From positions 1 through 20,059 of the forward strand of contig JANQOC010000174.1 in the NCBI GenBank assembly GCA_028279265.1: 20,059 nt of DNA, in the 5' to 3' direction. Below, in pieces: positions 15,301 to 20,059 of this stretch; positions within the stretch are counted from its first letter, which is position 1, and every line of letters starts with the position of its first letter. Origin of the DNA: Hyphomicrobiales bacterium. Lineage in GTDB: Bacteria > Pseudomonadota > Alphaproteobacteria > Rhizobiales > CAYWUX01. The notes under the pieces were generated by a model. The model was not told the origin of the DNA and did not search any database. It worked only from the letters and a program-made list of their open reading frames with translations. The position numbers and the translations under genes are program-made.

Positions 15301-15996
15301 AACTATCTGTCGCGGTTTGTACAAAAGATTTCGGGCGGAGCAAACCTTTCGGGTTCCGGCGTTGACATGGTCCCCGATCAGGAAGATGCGGATCAATCGT
15401 CAGGCTGGTCCGATTGGGACTTCCGGCTCGATGTCTTGCGCCAGGTGATCTCCGACATCCAGGACAAAGACCTTTGCAGTGCTTTGAAAAACACGTTGGA
15501 TCAATATAATGAGGATACGTTTGCATCCATCCTTTTCAATGGCCCCACCGGGGAAAGTAACGAGTTAAACTATCATTCGCGCGGGACCGCGTTGTGCGCA
15601 GGCGGCGGCGACAATTCCAGTGCAACTGTAGCGTCTCAGGTTTTCAAAGCCATTGCCGCTGAAAACACGGTCATTGTATCCGATGCAGGTAAATATCCGG
15701 GCATTAATTCTCTGAAAACAGCCCTGGAGAAACGTGGAATGCCCGTCGACATTCTGACGCTTGCATCTCAATCAACGGAAGATCTGGTTTCCCGGATCGA
15801 ACCCGATGTCATCCTGTTTGATGGCGAATCGGAAACTTTCCGAACTATTCGCATTGCCGCGGCCAAATTGGATGGGGCAAGAACCACTGTCCTCTCCAAA
15901 TCCGATTCCCCGCAGCTGTTTGCCAGCGAACGCGTCATTAGCGAAGATACAACTGCTGCGGGTGGTAACGCTTCGCTTCTCGCCCAGGAAAGTTAG
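12319..15996 (+). CDS. putA: Bifunctional PutA (proline dehydrogenase / glutamate-semialdehyde dehydrogenase)
   Basis: 1225 residues; converts proline to glutamate in two steps, with FAD then NAD+, channeling pyrroline-5-carboxylate. There is an N-terminal arm with no ribbon-helix-helix DNA-binding domain. The proline dehydrogenase barrel contains RLVKGAYWD (345-353), ATHNA (399-403), FQRLHGMGE and YAPVGIHEDLLAYLVRRLLENGANSSF. The aldehyde dehydrogenase domain has ISPWNFPLAIFTGQ, AKPAEQTP, CFTGSTQTA, Glu779 in AETGG and catalytic Cys813 in GQRCSALR. About 200 further residues form the C-terminal domain of type-B PutA. Because it lacks the DNA-binding domain, it cannot self-repress; the divergent Lrp-type regulator is the likely controller. 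AAGGTGG precedes the ATG. Confidence 0.97.
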   Translation: MSPLSEIRRHVQETYLTSETEAVQILLDRLQLTSEQRGEVEDQCRELVQELREAPSDGLIEDFLIQYQLSTAEGVALMCLAEAFLRTPDAPTLDALIRDKVGRGNWSKSNNYSDSNLVNVSAWALMIAGRVLQEREIEELDLKERMRLVIQRLGEPIARAAIGQAMRLLGQQFVLGETIEDALDNGQTYAELGYHFSFDMLGEGARTAADAQKYYESYWATLEVLEKHANDGELNNNPAMSVKISALHPRYEFNQIDKLRKELVPRLVALVERAARANIGLTIDAEEADRLDLSLELIEATLREARLGSWDGFGIAVQAYSKQAPGVIDWFAELARELKRPVKVRLVKGAYWDTEIKNAQVKGMPVFPVYTRKPMTDLSYYVCAEKLFSYSSLIYPQFATHNALTALVIKHMADGKPFEFQRLHGMGEVLHNRLLEKFEIPSRIYAPVGIHEDLLAYLVRRLLENGANSSFIHQLRDRDVPVDDVIQDPVAELLSDGGVTNANIRTGTNLFRPERKNSAGINIDIPVFAEKLEADLENFKDRTWTAKPLVPGWRQSAGGIEVRSPADTSRIVGKVFQADTGIVDIALEKTVESYAAWSERSPEDRAGLIDKVADLYEAHSPELIALTILEAGKTRLDGILELREAVDFCRYYAQQARDVIDRSAVAGRGPFVCISPWNFPLAIFTGQIVAALVSGNTVIAKPAEQTPLIAARAVSLMHEAGIPEDVLIMLPGQGHIVGDALTRDPRVQGVCFTGSTQTAQIIDRNMASHGNPLAPLIAETGGVNSMIVDSTALTEQVIDDVITSAFQSAGQRCSALRLLCLQEECADRTLEMLQGAMAERSLGDPWMAQTDIGPLIDKDAQDAIGTYCNKQKSMGRVLFEWEAGPVPETGHFLAPIVIRLDEVTDLRQEIFGPVLHVVTFSSEELETLSDKVNASGFGLTFGMHSRVDGRIDEIADSIHAGNIYINRNQIGAVVGVQPFGGEGLSGTGPKAGGPNYLSRFVQKISGGANLSGSGVDMVPDQEDADQSSGWSDWDFRLDVLRQVISDIQDKDLCSALKNTLDQYNEDTFASILFNGPTGESNELNYHSRGTALCAGGGDNSSATVASQVFKAIAAENTVIVSDAGKYPGINSLKTALEKRGMPVDILTLASQSTEDLVSRIEPDVILFDGESETFRTIRIAAAKLDGARTTVLSKSDSPQLFASERVISEDTTAAGGNASLLAQES

Positions 15997-16166
15997 TCTT
16001 TGCGGGGGCGTGTCAATTAAATCGATACGGATCAATCGATGCGATTTAGGCACATTTATTCAGGACATTATCCCGCACCTCTCACTTCTGAGTAGGCTTT
16101 GTCTGGGTTTGGATGCTATGTACTTTTCCAAATTACAGCAAACGAATGAAGTTTGGGGACAGTTTC

Positions 16167-16949
16167 ATGAAAGAATCAAATGGACTGGTGCGTTTCATTG
16201 AGTCGAATATTTTTCAAAACGCCATTCTGATCTTAATCGGAATTAATGCCGTTGTACTGGCATTGGAATCCATTCCGGAAGCCAAGGCTTATTTCGGAGA
16301 TTTGCTTCTAGAGGTTGATAAATTTATCCTCTGGATATTTGTCGTGGAACTCGTGGTCAGGATCGTGGCTCTGGGGCCAAGGTTTTTTCGTGATCCCTGG
16401 AATATTTTTGACTTTGCAATCGTTGCTGTCTCATTTCTTTCGACCGCCGGTTTGTCCGCCTTGCGGGCATTTCGGGTTTTCCGGGTGCTGCGGGTCTTGT
16501 CCGCGGTGCCGCGATTGCGACTCGTTGTCAACGCACTGTTGGCTGCCCTTCCTGGTGTCGGATGGGTCGGACTCTTACTGCTCGTCATTTTGTTTGTATC
16601 CGCCGTTGTTGCCACGCAGCTCTTCGGTCCAAGGTTTCCCGATCAGTTTGGCGACCTGTTCATTTCAATGTTCACCCTGTTCCAGGTCATGACACTCGAA
16701 GGTTGGCCGGATCTGGCAAATACGGTGGTCGCGGAAATTCCCTGGGCGTGGTTGTTCTTTGTTGTCTATATTCTGGTCGCGACCCTGACGATGCTGAATT
16801 TGTTCGTCGCTATTATTATTTCCGCAATGGAAAACGAGGCCAAAGGCGACGAATCAGAGCCAGATCGGGAAAGCCTTATGCTGGAAGAGATCCGACTGAT
16901 GCGCGAGCAGATGAATGAATTGCAGCGGAAATTGGAAGCCAAACAGTAG
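16167..16949 (+). CDS. Single-domain voltage-gated cation channel (NaChBac/BacNav-type) with TLEGW filter
   Basis: 260 residues forming one six-helix subunit of a tetrameric channel. S4 carries regular arginines, LRAFRVFRVLRVLS (Arg100, 103, 106, 109), followed by a P-R linker to S5. The pore loop reads FQVMTLEGWPD, with filter Thr176-Leu-Glu-Gly-Trp-Pro-Asp182. The better-known sodium channels have TLESW, so Gly replaces Ser. The C-terminus is a charged neck plus an amphipathic coiled coil (LMLEEIRLMREQMNELQRKL), as in BacNav tetramers. I chose the ATG at 16167 because TGGGGA lies seven bases upstream; the frame opens at 16113. Sodium is the default ion for the family, but Gly at this position makes calcium permeation possible. 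It is 170 bp after putA, probably separate. Confidence 0.92.
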   Translation: MKESNGLVRFIESNIFQNAILILIGINAVVLALESIPEAKAYFGDLLLEVDKFILWIFVVELVVRIVALGPRFFRDPWNIFDFAIVAVSFLSTAGLSALRAFRVFRVLRVLSAVPRLRLVVNALLAALPGVGWVGLLLLVILFVSAVVATQLFGPRFPDQFGDLFISMFTLFQVMTLEGWPDLANTVVAEIPWAWLFFVVYILVATLTMLNLFVAIIISAMENEAKGDESEPDRESLMLEEIRLMREQMNELQRKLEAKQ

Positions 16950-16969
16950 ACCTTTCTCTATTCGATACC

Positions 16970-17017
16970 GCTAAGCCCCTTGATGTTTTAATTGGAGTCC
17001 TGTTTAAAGGGCTTAGC
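16970..17017. repeat. Stem-loop after the channel gene
   Basis: gctaagccccTT at 16970-16981 and AAagggcttagc at 17006-17017 form a 12-bp stem with one mismatch and a 24-nt loop. No T-run follows, so it is not a standard intrinsic terminator. It could be an mRNA-stabilising hairpin, a terminator of another kind, or an operator for the gene at 17050. Confidence 0.5.
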
Positions 17018-17049
17018 AATCGTTTCGTAGAAATTACTGAGAATTCCAA

Positions 17050-17613
17050 ATGGAACTTAAAGGCCAGCAAAGAATCGCAGCTTCCAGAGAGAAGGTGTTT
17101 GAAGCTCTGAATGATCCGGAAATTTTGCAGCAATCCATTCCGGGTTGCCAGAGCCTCACCAAGGTTTCCGATACCGAGCTTGAGGCCAAAGTTGGTTTGA
17201 AAATTGGTCCGGTGAAAGCAAATTTTGACGGCCAGGTAACTTTGTCCGATCTCAATCCTCCGGAGAGCTACACGATCAGCGGCGAAGGCAAGGGAGGCAG
17301 TGCGGGGCATGCCAAAGGTTCCGCACAAGTGACGCTGACGGAAGATGGAGACGGCACCTTGCTTGACTATGACGTCAATGCGGTCGTCGGCGGCAAACTT
17401 GCGCAACTGGGAGCGCGCCTCATCGACTCCACGGCCAAACGGCTGGCGCAACAGTTCTTTACCAAATTCGGAGAGCTTGTCGAGGGCGGAGAGCCGGCAG
17501 CCGTTCAAACCGAAACCACGGCGAAAACAGAAGCAGCCGGTAGCAATCAGACCCTGCTGTGGGTCATCGCTGCTGTCATTGTACTGATTATCGGCTACTA
17601 TCTGTTCGTTTAG
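17050..17613 (+). CDS. CoxG-family SRPBCC protein with C-terminal membrane anchor
   Basis: 187 residues. Positions 1-145 are a CoxG/SRPBCC domain: MELKGQQRIAASREKVFEALNDPEIL, IPGCQSLTKV, the KVGLKIGPVKANFDGQVTL strand, and DYDVNAVVGGKLAQLGARLI. The fold binds hydrophobic ligands. CoxG proteins assist carbon monoxide dehydrogenase at the membrane, but no coxS/M/L genes occur in this window, and homologues lacking them are common. A T/A/E/G-rich linker (TETTAKTEAAGSN) leads to a final hydrophobic helix, TLLWVIAAVIVLIIGYYLFV, which would anchor it in the membrane with the domain probably cytoplasmic. The Shine-Dalgarno is weak. The gene appears to stand alone. Confidence 0.88.
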   Translation: MELKGQQRIAASREKVFEALNDPEILQQSIPGCQSLTKVSDTELEAKVGLKIGPVKANFDGQVTLSDLNPPESYTISGEGKGGSAGHAKGSAQVTLTEDGDGTLLDYDVNAVVGGKLAQLGARLIDSTAKRLAQQFFTKFGELVEGGEPAAVQTETTAKTEAAGSNQTLLWVIAAVIVLIIGYYLFV

Positions 17614-17799
17614 ATGTTCCCGTCCGGTTGTGATTTCTTTTTGAGATTTTAAACTTCGCAATTGGTTAATTGCTGCATTCCGGGACATGAAGTGCGGCAA
17701 TAAAGATCCAGTTCCCGCAAAAAATCGACCCAAACTGGAGGATTTTCTAATTCTTCAATTCGACACGCTTGCGGAAAATTACTTGAATCTCATAATTTA

Positions 17800-17825
17800 A
17801 GAAAAATGCAAGTGGGCATTTTTCT
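17800..17825. repeat. 10-bp stem-loop upstream of the small exported protein
   Basis: agaaaaatgc at 17800-17809 and gcatttttct at 17816-17825 are perfect inverted repeats with a 6-nt loop. The arm contains five A then five T, so it reads as a terminator-like hairpin on either strand. It lies just ahead of the ribosome-binding site (GGGGAA at 17835) of the gene at 17846. Confidence 0.55.
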
Positions 17826-17845
17826 ATGGGAATTGGGGAACAATC

Positions 17846-18196
17846 ATGGAATTCAAACATTTCATCGCGACATTGGTCGTGACGTTGATGACGGGCGTAA
17901 TCCTGTCGGTGGCAACCGCGCCAGATGCAAACGCAAGAACCGTCAAAGTCTGCAAGCCGGGTCTTTTGGGCGGCAAATACCATTTCCATCACGGAAACGG
18001 CAAAGTCATGAAAACAAAGGCCAGAGCCAAAAGAAGTGCCGCGGCTGACTGGGCGGGATTTACGGAGTGGGAATATGGGAAATCATGGTCCAATATTCGC
18101 CGCGCCGTTAAAGTGAAATACAATTGCAAAAAACTCGCAAAGCGCGCCTGGCAATGCGAAGTCGACGCCGTGCCCTGTGCCCGCGTGAAACGCTAG
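17846..18196 (+). CDS. Small basic exported protein of unknown function (116 aa)
   Basis: 116 residues with a signal peptide at about 1-30 (MEFKHFIATLVVTLMTGVILS, then ATAPDANA-RT). The mature part is strongly basic and contains four cysteines (VKVCKPG, YNCKK, WQCEVD, PCARVKR), compatible with two disulfides in the periplasm. A His-rich patch KYHFHHGNGK lies near residue 45, and the tryptophan-rich stretch ADWAGFTEWEYGKSW is central. The layout recalls small alphaproteobacterial periplasmic proteins with a 'A..W...v...yG..ws.w..A' pattern, but I cannot name the family. GGGGAAC precedes the ATG. It is followed directly by an intrinsic terminator. Confidence 0.72.
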   Translation: MEFKHFIATLVVTLMTGVILSVATAPDANARTVKVCKPGLLGGKYHFHHGNGKVMKTKARAKRSAAADWAGFTEWEYGKSWSNIRRAVKVKYNCKKLAKRAWQCEVDAVPCARVKR

Positions 18197-18204
18197 ATAT
18201 TCCG

Positions 18205-18242
18205 GGGAGTTATGGGGAAGATACATAACTCCCTAATTTTTT
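18205..18242 (+). terminator. Intrinsic terminator
   Basis: gggagttatg at 18205-18214 pairs perfectly with cataactccc at 18224-18233 across a 9-nt loop. It is followed by taattttttaa, with six T in a row. It lies 9 bp after the stop codon of the small exported protein and insulates it from the glutamate dehydrogenase gene. Confidence 0.85.
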
Positions 18243-18556
18243 AAGTATTACATTTCAGAATTTTACGCCTGGAGATTGAACAAACGTCTCAAGCTGATTC
18301 CGGCGTTTTTTCTTTTCAACTCAGATACGGATTTACTGTCCTCAACATGCCTGCAGCATGTCGGGTATGTATTTTCGCACGTTCCGGCTAACTGGGAGGA
18401 CACATTTTGGAAATCGTAACAGCATGAATTATTGCGAGAAATATGTTGTCGACGTTTCATTGTGGCTTGCCAAGGAGTCCGACAAACGGCAGTATTTTCA
18501 AACGGATAATTAGTCGCGAGCTGCATTAATCAGCTTGCAAGGGAGGGGTGGTTTTA
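18243..18556. other. Intergenic leader of glutamate dehydrogenase
   Basis: About 310 bp without a convincing gene. It contains a near-palindrome, acatgc-ctgca-gcatgt at 18345-18361. A leftward open frame here has no ribosome-binding site. Promoter and any regulatory sites for the downstream gene must lie in this stretch; I see no strong sigma-70 match. Confidence 0.5.
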
Positions 18557-20059
18557 ATGGCTCTTGTCGCTACGTCGGAAGGCGAAAATTTTGTCGAAGA
18601 AATTCTAGAGGATCTCGCAGGAAAGGGCCATAACTCCCCCTATATTGCCTCATTTACGCGCAAGTTCCTCGCCAACCGGCACAAGCGTGACTTCGACGAT
18701 CATCCGATCGCGGAACTCGCGGACATGATCATGGGGGCCCAGCAATTCTTCCGAACCAAAGAATCGACTGCGCCGAAGATTGAAGTTTCAAACGCAACTG
18801 CGTCCGGTGAACCCTGCACCATTGTAAGGATCCTGAATCGCGATATGCCATTTATCGTCGATTCCGTTCTCGGGGAGATCCAGGAATGGAACTACAGCAT
18901 CAAGCTTGCCCTACACCCACTGTTTTTCGTGGAGCGGGATGATCGCGGCCAGCTCACCAAATTGTTCGAGAAAAAATCCAATGTCGAGTTTGCTGAACAA
19001 CCCGGACATATAGAAAGTTTTGTCCAGATCCACCTCGATCCGCTCAGTGATGAGCAGCGGGCTTCGTTGCAGGCGGGTTTGATCAAGGTCATGGAACAGG
19101 TCGCTCTGGCTGTCCGGGACTGGAAGAAAATGATCTCCCGTGTCCGGAAAGTTATGGATGCCTACACGGATTCGCCTCCGCCGGTATCGGTTAGTGAAAT
19201 TGCCGAAGCGATCCAGTTTCTCGAGTGGATAAAGGACGACAATTTTACGTTTCTTGGCATACGCGAGTACGAACTGACCGGAGACCAGGAAAACGCCGAT
19301 CTAAAACAGATCGAAGGGTCCGGTCTGGGTATTTTGAGCGATCCGGGCGTCCAGGTATTGCGACGCGGGTCGGAAATGGTGGATTTCACCCCCGAAGTTC
19401 GTAAGTTTTTCTTCGCGCCGGCGCCCCTGATTGTCACCAAGGCTAATGTCAAATCTCTCATTCATCGCCGGGTTCATATGGACTATATCGGCATCAAAAC
19501 TTACAGCCCTGAGGGTAAGCTCACCGGAGAGTTCAGAATTGTCGGACTATTTACGTCCGGAGCTTACACAAAATCGGCGCAACGAATTCCGCTTCTCAGG
19601 CATAAGGTGGATCTTGTCCTGAAACGTCATGGTCAGCCTGCCAACAGCCATGCGGGCAAGGCGCTGATGAATATTCTGGAAACCTTCCCCCGGGACGAGT
19701 TGTTCCAGATCGATGTCCATGAGCTCTATCAGTCCGTTCTCGGAATTCTGGCCCTGGAGCTGAAACCGGAGGTAAAGGCGTTTATTCGATTTGATGAATT
19801 CGACCGCTTTGTATCGGTGCTGGTGTTTGTACCCAGGGATCGCTACAGGACCGATGTCCGGGCGGCGATCGGGGAATATCTTGCCACGGCTTATGACGGC
19901 CGGCTTTCTGCATACTACCCTTACTTTCCCGAGGGCAATCTAGTCCGCATTCATTTCATCATCGGTCGCTATGGTGGTGAAACCCCCCGTCCCAGCCAGG
20001 AACAAATCGAAGCGGATATTTCCCGTATTTCCCTGACGTGGAACGATGATCTGGAAGAT
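18557..20059 (+). CDS. gdhB: Large-type NAD-dependent glutamate dehydrogenase, N-terminal part (cut by window edge)
   Basis: First 501 residues of a bacterial NAD-glutamate dehydrogenase (Bac_GDH, roughly 1600 residues in full), open to the right edge. The enzyme deaminates glutamate to 2-oxoglutarate with NAD+. Visible N-terminal features are CTIVRILNRDMPFIVDSVLGEI (about 90-110), the start of an ACT-like regulatory region, then PLFFVERDDRGQL, FLEWIKDDNFTFLGIREYEL, YIGIKTYSPEGKLTGEFRIVGLFTS, and YYPYFPEG near the end of the visible part. The catalytic domain lies beyond the window. GGGAGGGG precedes the ATG at good spacing. It completes the proline-to-2-oxoglutarate route begun by PutA. The symbol follows common usage for this class. 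Confidence 0.93.
   Translation, partial: MALVATSEGENFVEEILEDLAGKGHNSPYIASFTRKFLANRHKRDFDDHPIAELADMIMGAQQFFRTKESTAPKIEVSNATASGEPCTIVRILNRDMPFIVDSVLGEIQEWNYSIKLALHPLFFVERDDRGQLTKLFEKKSNVEFAEQPGHIESFVQIHLDPLSDEQRASLQAGLIKVMEQVALAVRDWKKMISRVRKVMDAYTDSPPPVSVSEIAEAIQFLEWIKDDNFTFLGIREYELTGDQENADLKQIEGSGLGILSDPGVQVLRRGSEMVDFTPEVRKFFFAPAPLIVTKANVKSLIHRRVHMDYIGIKTYSPEGKLTGEFRIVGLFTSGAYTKSAQRIPLLRHKVDLVLKRHGQPANSHAGKALMNILETFPRDELFQIDVHELYQSVLGILALELKPEVKAFIRFDEFDRFVSVLVFVPRDRYRTDVRAAIGEYLATAYDGRLSAYYPYFPEGNLVRIHFIIGRYGGETPRPSQEQIEADISRISLTWNDDLED

Noticed and set aside
16018..16048. taaatcg / cgattta inverted arms after putA
   Set aside because: Arms are only 7 bp with a 17-nt AT-rich loop and no T-run; easily due to chance.
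16876..17733. Leftward 285-codon open frame opposite the CoxG-like gene
   Set aside because: The plus-strand CoxG domain is convincing; the antisense frame also runs into the channel gene and has no start signal.
17687..17800. Rightward 37-codon frame starting MKCGNKDPVPAKN
   Set aside because: Only a poor Shine-Dalgarno, no signal or domain, and it abuts the hairpin at 17800; most likely chance.
18263..18526. Leftward 87-codon open frame in the gdh leader
   Set aside because: No ribosome-binding site, erratic Cys-rich composition, and it covers the likely gdh promoter.

Overview
The window looks like a chromosomal segment of a free-living, probably marine or aquatic, alphaproteobacterium. 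The clues are a large-type NAD-glutamate dehydrogenase, a type-B PutA without a DNA-binding domain paired with a divergent Lrp/AsnC regulator, LPLAT/DUF374, LysE, TauE and CoxG-like genes, and moderate GC content. I see no rRNA, tRNA, CRISPR array, insertion sequence or phage gene. Taxonomy is inferred from gene content only.

Left part (1-3531). A leftward pair comes first: a short-chain dehydrogenase (504-1244) followed by the N-terminal part of an acyl-CoA dehydrogenase (start at 464, running off the left edge). The first 61 bases are structurally anomalous. The acyl-CoA dehydrogenase reading flips strand inside a 13-bp inverted repeat, which indicates a fold-back join or a local inversion. 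Rightward from about 1500 are a VTT/DedA-type membrane protein and a DUF374 acyltransferase that probably starts at a GTG. A 57-residue lysine/alanine-rich histone-H1-like protein lies leftward at 3358-3531.

Middle part (3645-9936). Two exported proteins come first: one with an NTF2-like 'YWGRKN...RWPDRTY' pattern, and a 324-residue unknown. A LysE exporter with a good sigma-70 promoter and a small leftward exported Cys-containing protein follow. Next is a tandem pair of metallo-beta-lactamase-fold proteins with different erosion of the metal site, then a small coiled-coil protein, a TauE/SafE permease and a leftward VOC (glyoxalase-fold) protein.

Right part (10235-20059). This is an amino-acid catabolism block: alanine dehydrogenase (alanine to pyruvate), an Lrp-family regulator, PutA (proline to glutamate) and, after four intervening genes, the start of the large NAD-glutamate dehydrogenase (glutamate to 2-oxoglutarate). 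The lrp-putA intergenic region carries a duplicated 10-bp word and a 9-bp inverted repeat that look like an operator. Between putA and the glutamate dehydrogenase lie a single-domain voltage-gated cation channel with the unusual filter TLEGWPD, a CoxG/SRPBCC protein with a C-terminal membrane anchor, and a small basic exported protein followed by a clear terminator. Several small genes (57, 42, 73, 99 and 116 residues) have good ribosome-binding sites but no recognisable function.

No obviously new multi-gene system is visible. The items most worth a second look are the strand flip at the left edge, the channel filter, the eroded metallo-hydrolase pair and the putA/lrp operator.
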